Assembly (NCBI GenBank): GCA_020636535.1
Contig: JACJXT010000011.1
Location: forward strand, 1,302,001 to 1,366,000
Length of the DNA stretch: 64,000 nt
From: Chitinophagales bacterium
GTDB lineage: Bacteria; Bacteroidota; Bacteroidia; Chitinophagales; JADIYW01
Reading direction: 5' to 3'
Below are positions 24,697 to 33,466 of this stretch, one piece after another. Under the pieces are notes generated by a model. It searched no databases. It was not told the origin of the DNA and saw only the letters and a program-made list of their open reading frames with translations. How positions within the stretch are numbered: the first letter of the stretch is position 1; each line of letters begins with the position of its first letter. The translations under genes and the position numbers were made by a program.

Positions 24697-24728
24697 ACAA
24701 AAATGCTTTCCGAAAAGGAAAGCATTTT
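24697..24728 (-). terminator. Terminator of the rpmI-rplT operon
   Basis: The stem AAAATGCTTTCC (24700-24711) pairs with GGAAAGCATTTT (24717-24728), with a five-base loop. It lies 23 bases past the rplT stop and carries a T-run on the minus-strand side. Confidence 0.85.
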
Positions 24729-24751
24729 GTATGATGTAATATAAATGATTA

Positions 24752-25096
24752 CTATTTCACTTGATTTACGATTGCTTCGAAAGCAGCAGGATCATTTAAA
24801 GCAATATCAGCTAATGCTTTTCTATTTAATTCTACTCCAGCTACTTTTAGCTTGTTCATCAATACAGAATACGACATACCATGCAATCTTGCAGCAGCAT
24901 TAATTCTGGTAATCCATAAACTTCTAAAATCTCTTTTTTTAAGTTTTCTGCCTGTATAAGCATAACCTAAACCTTTTTCAACAGCATTTTTGGCTACTGT
25001 CCATACATTTTTTCTTCTGCCAAAATACCCTTTGGCTTGTTTTAATACTTTTTTCTTTCTTGCTTTTGCAGCAACTGCATTGGTTGACCGTGGCAT
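24752..25096 (-). CDS. rplT: 50S ribosomal protein L20
   Basis: 114 residues. MPRSTNAVAAKARKKKVLKQAKGYFGRRKN is split across the conserved basic N-terminal helix of L20 that threads into 23S rRNA; DFRSLWITRINAAARLHGMSY (~59-78) is the globular-domain signature. It is essential for early 50S assembly and in many bacteria represses its own operon. It lies 27 bp after rpmI. Confidence 0.98.
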   Translation of the reverse strand: MPRSTNAVAAKARKKKVLKQAKGYFGRRKNVWTVAKNAVEKGLGYAYTGRKLKKRDFRSLWITRINAAARLHGMSYSVLMNKLKVAGVELNRKALADIALNDPAAFEAIVNQVK

Positions 25097-25123
25097 AACT
25101 TTCTATTTTTATTGTTTAACAAT

Positions 25124-25321
25124 TTAATTCAACACCAATAATCTTTTGGCGTTGTCCATATCAGCCGTATGCACTAGGCCTGAATGGGTTAATCTTTTCT
25201 TTTGCTTTTTAGTCTTCTTCGTTAAGATATGTCTCTTATAAGCTTTATTTCTTTTTATTTTACCACTTCCGGTAACTTTAAATCTTTTCTTTGCACTAGA
25301 GTTTGTCTTTTTCTTTGGCAT
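25124..25321 (-). CDS. rpmI: 50S ribosomal protein L35
   Basis: 65 residues from ATG 25321 (MPKKKTNSSAKKRFKVTGSG), the conserved L35 start; an in-frame ATG eight codons upstream is not used by the family. The lysine-rich C-terminus and the HILTKKTKKQKKRL segment are typical. infC, which usually precedes rpmI-rplT, is absent; pyrC lies upstream instead. Confidence 0.96.
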   Translation of the reverse strand: MPKKKTNSSAKKRFKVTGSGKIKRNKAYKRHILTKKTKKQKKRLTHSGLVHTADMDNAKRLLVLN

Positions 25322-25350
25322 GACTTCTACTTTATTTATAATCAATAAGT

Positions 25351-25385
25351 TTTACCTACTTTCAGGTAAAGCGAGTGCAAAGATA
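25351..25385 (-). promoter_or_regulatory. rpmI-rplT promoter and 5'-terminal leader hairpin
   Basis: TATCTTTG (25385-25378, minus strand) is a -7 box of the TAnnTTTG type. Transcription would begin near 25371, so the hairpin TTTACCT-6 bases-AGGTAAA (25370-25351) would sit at the very 5' end of the mRNA. It might stabilise the transcript or act in L20 autoregulation. A clear -33 TTG is not visible. Confidence 0.5.
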
Positions 25386-25571
25386 GTATTTTATTTTATA
25401 AAACTATAATGCTCTAATGTAAATTCATCGTAAAATATTAAATTCTATTGATGCCTTAAAAATCTTTAATTGCATATCACCTCTACATGCTGAATTTATT
25501 TCAGCATCTTCTTTAAAAAGGTTAACTATGTAGATTCTGAGACAAGTTTAGAATATAACATCGTAAAATAT

Positions 25572-26906
25572 TTAACGATTAAATGACAATTGCAATCCTT
25601 TTTGGCTTTCATCAAAAATACCATTATTATAAGCTAAGTGTCCACTTACAAAAGTATAATTTACTTTTCCTTTTATAGTCTGATTTTCAAAAGGCGACCA
25701 AGCACATTGGTATAAAATATTGTCTTTATTTACTTGCCACAATTGATTAATATCTACGATAGCAATATCTGCGAAATAACCTGCTCTTAAATAACCTCTA
25801 TTGTTAATTTTAAAACATTGAGCAGGAGCATGGCTCATCTTTTCTACAATTTTTTCCAAACTTATTAATCCACGATGATAAAAATCTAACATAATATTTA
25901 AACTATGTTGTACCAAAGGAACACCAGATGGAGCTTGCCAATAGTACTGTTGTTTTTCTTCCCAAGTATGTGGAGCATGGTCAGTTGCTATAATATCTAA
26001 TCGATTATCTAATAACGCTTTCAATAATGCATCTTGATTTTCTTTTGATTTTATGGCAGGATTACATTTAATGAGATTGCCATATTGTGCATAATCATTA
26101 GCATTAAAATACAAATGATGTACACATACTTCAGAAGTAATTTTTTTATCACTCAAAGAAAGTGCATTATCAAACAAAGCCAATTCTTTTTCAGTAGAAA
26201 TATGCAAAATGTGCAGTCTTGTTTGATGTTTCTTGGCTAAATCAACAGCAAAAGAAGAAGATAAATAACACGCTTCATCATCTCTTATAATTGGATGAAT
26301 TGCTGCTGTAGCACTATCACCTAATTTTTGTTGGTAATAAGCATTTCTTTCTTTTACTCTGTTTTCATTTTCGCAATGTGTAGCAATAAGCATTGGTGTA
26401 TTAGCAAAAATTTTGCTTAGTGTGTGTTCATTATCTACCAACATATTACCAGTAGAAGAACCCATAAAAATTTTAATACCACAAACTTCTTTGGTCGAAG
26501 TACGCATCACTTCATCGTAATTGTCATTACTAACACCCATAAAAAATGAGTAATTAGCCAGTGATGTATTTTTGCCAATTTGGTACTTATCTTCTAGTAG
26601 TTGTTGAGTTAAAGCAGGAGGTTTAGTGTTTGGCATTTCCATAAAAGAAGTTGTGCCACCAGCTACTGCTGCTTTGGCTTCGTTATAAATATGTGCTTTA
26701 TGAGTTAAACCAGGTTCTCTAAAATGCACTTGGTCGTCAATAATTCCAGGAATGACATATTGATTCTGAGCATCAATTATAGTAGCAGTATCGTGTGAAA
26801 TATCACTATCAATTTTACTAATAATTTGGTCTTCAATTAATATATCTTGCTGTATAATTTTTCCTTCGTTTACTACTTGTCCGTTTTTTATTAAATATCT
26901 TTTCAT
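25572..26906 (-). CDS. pyrC: Dihydroorotase
   Basis: 444 residues, amidohydrolase superfamily, pyrimidine synthesis. The first metal-binding region reads GIIDDQVHFREPG (residues ~54-66), where the first His of the usual HxH is Gln59 as I count it and His61 is kept; I believe this is a trait of the Bacteroidota PyrC group. MEMPNTKP and IATDHAPHTWEEK (second-metal Asp and substrate contacts) are present, so the enzyme is probably active. It is divergent from the symporter gene, with 72 bp between them. Confidence 0.92.
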   Translation of the reverse strand: MKRYLIKNGQVVNEGKIIQQDILIEDQIISKIDSDISHDTATIIDAQNQYVIPGIIDDQVHFREPGLTHKAHIYNEAKAAVAGGTTSFMEMPNTKPPALTQQLLEDKYQIGKNTSLANYSFFMGVSNDNYDEVMRTSTKEVCGIKIFMGSSTGNMLVDNEHTLSKIFANTPMLIATHCENENRVKERNAYYQQKLGDSATAAIHPIIRDDEACYLSSSFAVDLAKKHQTRLHILHISTEKELALFDNALSLSDKKITSEVCVHHLYFNANDYAQYGNLIKCNPAIKSKENQDALLKALLDNRLDIIATDHAPHTWEEKQQYYWQAPSGVPLVQHSLNIMLDFYHRGLISLEKIVEKMSHAPAQCFKINNRGYLRAGYFADIAIVDINQLWQVNKDNILYQCAWSPFENQTIKGKVNYTFVSGHLAYNNGIFDESQKGLQLSFNR

Positions 26907-26978
26907 GTTTTTTAGTTCTCAAATTATAGAATAGTCAAAAATAAGGTATAAAAATTTATCTTTACAAAAAATAAACCT

Positions 26979-28748
26979 ATGCATTTAGCACTCATCGATT
27001 GGATTATCATTGCCAGTTCTTTTTTATTATATCTTTTCGTAGGATTAAAATATGCCAAACAAGCTGGAAAAAATACCGAAGAGTTTTTCTTAGGTGGTAG
27101 AAGCATGGGCTGGTTACTTGCTGGCGTGTCTATGGTAGCTACTACTTTCGCTGCAGATACACCTTTGGCAGTTGCTGAAATTGTAGGTAATAATGGTATT
27201 TCTGGCAACTGGATTTGGTGGAGTTTTCTTGCAGGTGGTATGCTAACAACTTTCTTTTTTGCTAATCTTTGGCGTAGAAGTGGCGTATTGACCGAAGTCG
27301 AACTAATCGAACTCAGATACCATGGAAAACCTGCTCAGTTATTACGAGGTTTCAAAGCCATTTATTTAGGTGTATTTATCAACTGTATTATTATTGCTTG
27401 GGTAAATGTTGCCATGTCTTCTATACTACAAGTATTTTTCGATTTATCACCAGAAAAAGCACTTTTTTATACTGCACTTGCTATGGCATTTGTAGCAGTT
27501 TATACTTCTGTTTCTGGTTTAATGGGCGTTGCCGTTACCGATGCTGTTCAGTTTGTTATTGCAATGACTGGCTGTATTATTTTAGCAGTTTTAGTCGTTA
27601 CTTCTGAAAAAATTGGAGGCATTCACGGTTTAAAAGAGCAAGTCAATGCAGTTGCTCCTGGTGCTTTAAATTTCTTTCCATCAATTAGTTCTGGTAGTGG
27701 AGGTGCTAAAATTTTTGCTATTTCTGCTTTGTCATTTTTTGCTTATTTAGGTGTACAATGGTGGGCAAGTTGGTATCCTGGTGCAGAACCTGGTGGTGGT
27801 GGATATGTGGCTCAAAGAATGATGAGTACTAAATCTGAAAAAGATGCAGTTTATGCTACACTATTCTTTCAAATTGCTCATTACTGTATTCGTCCTTGGC
27901 CTTGGATTTTAGTCGGATTAGCTGCAATGGTTTTATATCCAAATTTAACAGGAGGTGATGTAAAATTAGGATATGTTTATGCAATGAAAGACTTTTTACC
28001 TACTGGTTTAAAAGGATTATTACTGGTAGCTTTTTTCGCAGCTTATATGAGTACAATTGCTACTCAATTAAATTGGGGAACAAGTTATGTAGTCAACGAT
28101 TTTTATAAACGATTTATAGAACCTAAAGCAACAGAAAAACAATTGGTTGCTACAGCAAGAATTACTACCATTATTTTAATGATAATCGGATTGGCGGTTA
28201 GTACTAAAGTCAATTCTATTTCTGGAGCGTGGTCGTTTTTAATGGAGTGTGGTGCAGGCTTAGGTTTAGTTTTGATACTACGATGGTATTGGTGGCGAAT
28301 TAATGCTTGGAGCGAAATTGCGGCTACAATTGCACCTTTTGTTATTTATACAATTATTTCTATCTTACGATTAAAATATCCAAACGCTACTTATTTACAA
28401 TTTCCAGATAGTTTTTTAATTACAGTTGCTGGTACTACAATAATTTGGATTATAGTTACCTTTCTTACTAAACCAACAGCTACAACTACGCTACAAAATT
28501 TTTACGATAAGGTACAACCAGATGGAGCTTGGTCGCCATTTAGAAACAAGCAAAACTATAACAGTAGCAACCTAATCAATCTTTTTATTTGTTGGATTAG
28601 TGGCATCTGTTTTACTTATTCTACACTCTTTTTTATAGGAAAACTTATCTTAGCAGAATGGAAAAGTGCTGTAATATTTGGTGCAACTTTATTGGTCAGT
28701 TTGTTTATCTTTACAGCAGTAGTTAAAAAAACGACAATCTTTAAATAG
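26979..28748 (+). CDS. Sodium:solute symporter (SSS family)
   Basis: 589 residues with about 13 membrane segments. After the first segment comes EEFFLGGRSMGWLLAGVS, the SSS-family hallmark, and then TTFAADTPLAVAE, which lines the Na+ and substrate sites. The central segment GVQWWASWYPGAEPGGGGYVAQRMMS is also conserved in a Bacteroidota subgroup. Substrate is not deducible; sugars, amino acids, nucleosides or organic acids are all transported by the superfamily. The outer-membrane protein gene begins one base after its stop, so the two may act on one substrate. Confidence 0.88.
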   Translation: MHLALIDWIIIASSFLLYLFVGLKYAKQAGKNTEEFFLGGRSMGWLLAGVSMVATTFAADTPLAVAEIVGNNGISGNWIWWSFLAGGMLTTFFFANLWRRSGVLTEVELIELRYHGKPAQLLRGFKAIYLGVFINCIIIAWVNVAMSSILQVFFDLSPEKALFYTALAMAFVAVYTSVSGLMGVAVTDAVQFVIAMTGCIILAVLVVTSEKIGGIHGLKEQVNAVAPGALNFFPSISSGSGGAKIFAISALSFFAYLGVQWWASWYPGAEPGGGGYVAQRMMSTKSEKDAVYATLFFQIAHYCIRPWPWILVGLAAMVLYPNLTGGDVKLGYVYAMKDFLPTGLKGLLLVAFFAAYMSTIATQLNWGTSYVVNDFYKRFIEPKATEKQLVATARITTIILMIIGLAVSTKVNSISGAWSFLMECGAGLGLVLILRWYWWRINAWSEIAATIAPFVIYTIISILRLKYPNATYLQFPDSFLITVAGTTIIWIIVTFLTKPTATTTLQNFYDKVQPDGAWSPFRNKQNYNSSNLINLFICWISGICFTYSTLFFIGKLILAEWKSAVIFGATLLVSLFIFTAVVKKTTIFK

Positions 28749-28749
28749 T

Positions 28750-30456
28750 ATGAATTTTTATAAATTTAGTTTCTTAAATATATTTTCATTATTAGTATGC
28801 TTTTCTTTTGCTCAAGGTGGAACTTATGTGCCATTAGGTAGTCAAACATATCATTATTTAGATAGATTAGAAATTAAGTCTGGTTTAGTAGATGGTTTTC
28901 ATACTGCAAGCAAACCATACGACAGAGCTATGGTCATGAATTTTGTAGGAAGAATTGATACAGGCGACATAGAAATTGACTTAACAAAATTAGATGAAAA
29001 AAACCTATTGTATCTCTACAAAGACAATTTTGAATTTGATTATGATGAAAAGATAGATAGGAGAGATAGAGCTGTTTTAGGATTTATGTACAAACATCCT
29101 GCACATTTTATGAGTGTAGAAACGCCACATTTTAAAGCAGCAGTAAATCCAGCTGTTTATGTAAGAGGTGGACAAGATTTTGCAGAAAAAGATTTTAAAT
29201 TTTTCAACTCAAAAGGCTTTGAAGCAAGAGGGCAGATTGATAAATGGGTTGGATTTTATGCTTTGTTTTTATCAGAACAAGGTCGATTTCCAAACTATGT
29301 CAATCAATATGTAAAACAACACAAAGTTGTGCCACATGCTGGTTACTGGAAAGAATATGGCAACGGTGGTTTCGATTATTTCTTAGCTAAAGGTTATGTA
29401 ACTTTCTCACCATCAAAACACATTAACTTTCAATTTGGCTACGATAATAATTTTATTGGTGATGGTATTCGCTCTATGTTTTTATCAGATTTTAGTAACA
29501 ATTATATGTTTTTTAAAATCAATACAAATGTCTGGAAAATCAATTATCAAAATATATTTGCCGAATTAACTAAATACTATGGTCATGGTGCAGATGGTTT
29601 GCTAGATAAAAAATATGTAGCCATGCATCACTTAAGTTTTAATATTACTAAGTGGTTAAACTTAGGCGTATTTGAATCGGTGGTGTTTAGCAGAGCAAAT
29701 CATTTTGAGCTACAATATCTTAATCCATTAATATTTTATCGTTCTATAGAACAAGCTTTAGGTTCGCCAGACAATGCTTTTATTGGTTTCGATTTTAAGA
29801 TGAATTTTGCCAAGCATCTTCAGTTTTATGGTCAACTATTATTAGATGAGTTGAATTTCTCGAAAGAGTTTAGCGTTCCAGGAAAAAGTAAATTCTATGG
29901 TTTAACACATCCAAACAAATGGTGGGCAAATAAATTTTCAGCACAGTTTGGTTTAAAGTATATCGATATGTTTGGTGTAGATCATTTAGATTTCCAGTTT
30001 GAAGCCAATGTATCTCGACCATACACATATAGTCATACAGATACTATTACTTCTTATACGCACTACAATCAACCATTGGCACATCCATTAGGAGCAAATT
30101 TTACCGAGTTAATAGCTGAAATCAAATATCAACCATTGCAGCAATTATTTATATCAAGTAGATTTATATATAATAAATACGGAGAAAATACAAGTACAGA
30201 AAATTGGGGAGCAGATCCACTACAACCATATGGTAATTTTGTAAATGAATTTGGCAATTATATTGGACAAGGTGTTCAAGCCAAACAGTTTTATGTTGAT
30301 GTTTTAGCTACTTACGAACCATGGCACAACATATTTGTAGATTTAAATTATATCTATAGAAAGAAGAACAGTCAAAATGATGCATTGGATATGAAAACGC
30401 ATTTTGTAAACTTAGGATTGCGTTGGTCAATTCCGTATAGACGATACGAGTTTTAA
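28750..30456 (+). CDS. Outer-membrane beta-barrel protein, Wzi/RemB-like
   Basis: 568 residues with a signal peptide (~1-22, ending FSFAQ). The mature N-terminus THYHYLDRLEIKSG-like segment (here YHYLDRLEIKSGLVDG) and the central GYDNNFIGDGIRSMFLSDFSNNYMF resemble capsule-assembly Wzi-family proteins and the gliding protein RemB of flavobacteria. Alternating strands fill the rest and the protein ends in an aromatic strand (YRRYEF). I am confident of the barrel but not of the subfamily. It follows the symporter gene by one base. Confidence 0.65.
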   Translation: MNFYKFSFLNIFSLLVCFSFAQGGTYVPLGSQTYHYLDRLEIKSGLVDGFHTASKPYDRAMVMNFVGRIDTGDIEIDLTKLDEKNLLYLYKDNFEFDYDEKIDRRDRAVLGFMYKHPAHFMSVETPHFKAAVNPAVYVRGGQDFAEKDFKFFNSKGFEARGQIDKWVGFYALFLSEQGRFPNYVNQYVKQHKVVPHAGYWKEYGNGGFDYFLAKGYVTFSPSKHINFQFGYDNNFIGDGIRSMFLSDFSNNYMFFKINTNVWKINYQNIFAELTKYYGHGADGLLDKKYVAMHHLSFNITKWLNLGVFESVVFSRANHFELQYLNPLIFYRSIEQALGSPDNAFIGFDFKMNFAKHLQFYGQLLLDELNFSKEFSVPGKSKFYGLTHPNKWWANKFSAQFGLKYIDMFGVDHLDFQFEANVSRPYTYSHTDTITSYTHYNQPLAHPLGANFTELIAEIKYQPLQQLFISSRFIYNKYGENTSTENWGADPLQPYGNFVNEFGNYIGQGVQAKQFYVDVLATYEPWHNIFVDLNYIYRKKNSQNDALDMKTHFVNLGLRWSIPYRRYEF

Positions 30457-30480
30457 GAAGACTTACTATAAAGTAGAACT

Positions 30481-30909
30481 TTACAACTGTTGCTTCGCTT
30501 TAAAAGCAATGGCATAATTTTTCATTTGTTTTACCATACTTACTAAACCATTGGCTCTAGTAGGAGACAAGTGTTCTTTTAATCCAATTTGGTCTAAAAA
30601 ATATAAATTGGTATTTAATATTTCATCTGCACTATGATTAGACAATACTTTTACCAATAAACCAACAATACCTTTGGTAATAATAGCATCGCTGTCGGCT
30701 TTAAAAATAATATGGTTGTTATTTTCTTCTGCTACCAACCATACTCTAGATTGACAACCTTTAATGAGATTCTCTTCGGTTTTATATTGTTCTTCTAATG
30801 TTTGTAATGACTTACCAAATTCAATTAAATATTCGTACTTGTCGTTCCAATCTTCAAACATAGCAAAATCATCTATAATGCTGTCTTGTATTTCGTTAAT
30901 GGTGTTCAT
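30481..30909 (-). CDS. sufE: SufE cysteine desulfurase activator
   Basis: 142 residues. The sulfur-accepting cysteine is C52 in LIKGCQSRVWL, the SufE signature. It receives persulfide from SufS and passes it to the SufBCD scaffold. It is the last gene of the minus-strand suf cluster and overlaps the preceding PIN toxin gene by 4 bp, so a toxin-antitoxin pair separates it from sufS. Confidence 0.95.
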   Translation of the reverse strand: MNTINEIQDSIIDDFAMFEDWNDKYEYLIEFGKSLQTLEEQYKTEENLIKGCQSRVWLVAEENNNHIIFKADSDAIITKGIVGLLVKVLSNHSADEILNTNLYFLDQIGLKEHLSPTRANGLVSMVKQMKNYAIAFKAKQQL

Positions 30910-31316
30910 TGTTTTGATATTATATTTATAAATTCGTTAATAGTAATTATATTATGCTTTGGAAATGTAATATTTTTAATTATGTTAAAGTCTTTATCAT
31001 TAGTGACTAAATAGTTGCTCTTACTTGTATAGTAAATGTCTAAGAATTTATTATCATCTTTATCTTTTAAAATATCACTTTTAAAAAGCGGTTCTATTTT
31101 TATTACATTTGGTAGAATAAGTAGTGAGGTAATAAAATTATTTGCAATTGTTTTATTAAAATTTTGCTGTAGCTTTTCTTCGTATTCTAATAAAATTTCA
31201 TTAGAAATATAAAGTTCATACTTTCCTTCAAATAATTTTTGTATTATAGAATGTGCCTTTGATTTTATATATATGGAAGATAAAATAATATTTGTATCAA
31301 CTACAACTCTTAACAC
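30906..31316 (-). CDS. PIN-domain toxin (copy 1, between sufS and sufE)
   Basis: 136 residues of the PIN family commonly annotated as putative toxin components. Acidic active-site positions are D7 (VVVDTNIILSS), E44 (ILLEYEEKL), D88 and D93 (DKDDNKFLD), and the Asp pair in VTNDKDF. It is clearly paralogous to the toxin at 35963-36382, with which it shares SNEILLEYEE. It starts directly after the antitoxin stop and overlaps sufE by 4 bp, so all three are probably translationally coupled. Confidence 0.87.
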   Translation of the reverse strand: MLRVVVDTNIILSSIYIKSKAHSIIQKLFEGKYELYISNEILLEYEEKLQQNFNKTIANNFITSLLILPNVIKIEPLFKSDILKDKDDNKFLDIYYTSKSNYLVTNDKDFNIIKNITFPKHNIITINEFINIISKQ

Positions 31317-31523
31317 TTATTCTCCTTTAATCCATTTCTCAATATCATCATCTGAATAATTTTTTTCCTTCCACACTTTCTCTAATTCTTCTTGGGTTTT
31401 TAAATAGAAATATTTTGCCCATAAAACTTTAAGTGCATTTACATCTTCTTCAGATAATCTTTGGCTTTTAGAAAGTTCTAAAAATGATAATTCTAAATCA
31501 TTAAATAAAGGCGATTCAACCAT
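31317..31523 (-). CDS. Antitoxin partner of PIN toxin (copy 1)
   Basis: 68 residues, mostly helical and charged. The C-terminus KNYSDDDIEKWIKGE parallels KNYTPTDFDNWLNKE of the gene at 36382-36594, which also precedes a PIN toxin. I do not know a named family, so the antitoxin role is inferred from position, size and the parallel pair. It lies 26 bp after sufS. Confidence 0.7.
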   Translation of the reverse strand: MVESPLFNDLELSFLELSKSQRLSEEDVNALKVLWAKYFYLKTQEELEKVWKEKNYSDDDIEKWIKGE

Positions 31524-31549
31524 AGTTTAAAATTAATTAAAATATTCTA

Positions 31550-32767
31550 CTAACTCAACATTTTTTTTGCTTTCAAAATTCCTTCGTATAAACTATCAAT
31601 TTCTTCTTTTGTGTTGTACATAGCAAATGATGCTCTGCAAGTTCCTGGAATGTTGTAAAAATCCATAATAGGTTGTGTACAATGGTGTCCTGTTCTAATT
31701 GCAATCCCTTGATTGTCTAAAATAACGCCAACATCGTAAGGATGAATACCATCTAGCAAAAAGGAAATAACACTCGATTTTTCTTTTGCAGTACCATAAA
31801 TTGTTAAACCATTAATGCTTTGTAATTTTTCGGTAGCATAGTGTAGCAATTCATTTTCGTAGGCAGCAATATTGTCTAATCCAATTTGTTCTACAAACTC
31901 AATGGCATTTTTAAGTGCTATTGAACCAGCAATATTTGGTGTACCTGCTTCAAACTTAAAAGGCAAATCGTTATATATTGTTTTTTTAAAAGTAACCTCT
32001 TTAATCATATCACCACCACCAAAAAATGGAGGCATTTCGTTAAGCATATCTTCTTTGCCATATAAAATTCCAGTACCAGTTGGACCATAAATTTTATGTC
32101 CACTAAAAACTAAAAAATCGCAATCTAAATCTTGTACATCTATTTTAAAATGTTGTATAGATTGTGCTGCATCAATTAAAATTTTTGCCTTGTGTTGATG
32201 TGCAATATTTATAATTTCTTTAATTGGATTGATAGTGCCTAATGCATTAGAAATATGAGTGATACTCACCATTTTTGTTTTGTTAGTGATGGTATTTTGA
32301 ATGTCTTCTATTTGAAGCGAACCATCTTGTTGCATTGGAATAATTTTGAGTACAGCTTTTCTTTCTTCACAAATCATTTGCCAAGGCACAATGTTAGAAT
32401 GATGTTCCATTGCAGAAATAACAACTTCATCGCCTTCGTTTAAAAATTTTCTTCCAAAGCTATTGGCTACCAAATTGATACCTTCTGTTGTTCCTGATGT
32501 AAAAATAACTTCGTAATTATTCTTTGTATTTATATATTTTTGAATAGTATTTCTTGTTTGTTCATATAAGTCTGTACCAATCTGACTTAAATAATGCACA
32601 CCACGATGTATGTTGGCGTAGTAGTGTTCGTAGTATTCTTTTTCTGCTTGAATAACCGTAATTGGCTTTTGCGTAGAAGCACCATTGTCTAAATAGACTA
32701 AAGGTTTATTTCTAATCGTTTCGTTTAGTATCGGAAATTGTTGTCGTATTTGTTGTATGTTGAGCAT
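31550..32767 (-). CDS. sufS: SufS cysteine desulfurase
   Basis: 405 residues, class-V PLP aminotransferase fold. The PLP lysine is K225 in VFSGHKIYGPTGTG and the persulfide cysteine is C363 in IRTGHHCTQP. SAMEHHSNIVPWQ is the cofactor-stacking His segment. It takes sulfur from cysteine for Fe-S cluster assembly. Its start is adjacent to the stop of an inserted lipoprotein-like gene. Confidence 0.96.
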   Translation of the reverse strand: MLNIQQIRQQFPILNETIRNKPLVYLDNGASTQKPITVIQAEKEYYEHYYANIHRGVHYLSQIGTDLYEQTRNTIQKYINTKNNYEVIFTSGTTEGINLVANSFGRKFLNEGDEVVISAMEHHSNIVPWQMICEERKAVLKIIPMQQDGSLQIEDIQNTITNKTKMVSITHISNALGTINPIKEIINIAHQHKAKILIDAAQSIQHFKIDVQDLDCDFLVFSGHKIYGPTGTGILYGKEDMLNEMPPFFGGGDMIKEVTFKKTIYNDLPFKFEAGTPNIAGSIALKNAIEFVEQIGLDNIAAYENELLHYATEKLQSINGLTIYGTAKEKSSVISFLLDGIHPYDVGVILDNQGIAIRTGHHCTQPIMDFYNIPGTCRASFAMYNTKEEIDSLYEGILKAKKMLS

Positions 32768-33466
32768 TTAAAAGTTTATTTTATAATTTATAATTTTTGT
32801 CAATACATTATTAACAATATTATCATTATTAACTAAATACTTAAAGCAAATAGTATCGAATTTGTATTCGTTTTCTTTTAAATAATCAATATTGTTATAT
32901 CTAATTAATATTCCTTTCATTGTATCATTAATCTCAAAATGACCTTTATTCAATATCAAGTCAATTTTATCTCTTGCATTGTTTGCCTCAGATAAGTCAA
33001 CCACAACATCAACTGAATAATAATTTGCGTGATTGAATTTTTGATTGTACAAACTTATAAAGTATGTAGTTAAAGAATAACAAGTGTTATTATTAATAAT
33101 AGCATTACTAATAATAAACTTTAAAGAGTCATTAGAAATACTACAAGGTGCTTCATTATATTGAAAAAGATTATAAACCATATATTTACTTCTATAATTG
33201 CTATAGAATTTAATACTATCAATAAAGGAAATATTTTCATCTACAAATACATTTAATGAAGTATCAGAATAAATAAGACTGTCTTTATTGTATTTTATTT
33301 TTCTGTCAAAAAAAACATCTTTTGTTGCAATCGATTTTTTTTCTGCTATTTCATTACTTTTATTGGAATTGTTAAATGAATTACATCTGTATAATATTAT
33401 ACACAAAAAAATAAAAACAATATAATTAACTATAGTATTCACCTTATATTTCAACCATTTATTCAA
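32768..33466 (-). CDS. Hypothetical membrane-anchored or lipoprotein inserted between sufD and sufS
   Basis: 232 residues. A hydrophobic N-terminus (residues 13-27) ends in ILYRC, so C28 might be lipidated though the lipobox is poor; otherwise it is a membrane anchor. The rest is Asn/Lys/Ile-rich with no recognised domain. It overlaps sufD by 8 bp and abuts sufS, so it is embedded in the operon. The very AT-rich codon use could mean recent acquisition. No function can be assigned. Confidence 0.6.
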   Translation of the reverse strand: MNKWLKYKVNTIVNYIVFIFLCIILYRCNSFNNSNKSNEIAEKKSIATKDVFFDRKIKYNKDSLIYSDTSLNVFVDENISFIDSIKFYSNYRSKYMVYNLFQYNEAPCSISNDSLKFIISNAIINNNTCYSLTTYFISLYNQKFNHANYYSVDVVVDLSEANNARDKIDLILNKGHFEINDTMKGILIRYNNIDYLKENEYKFDTICFKYLVNNDNIVNNVLTKIINYKINF

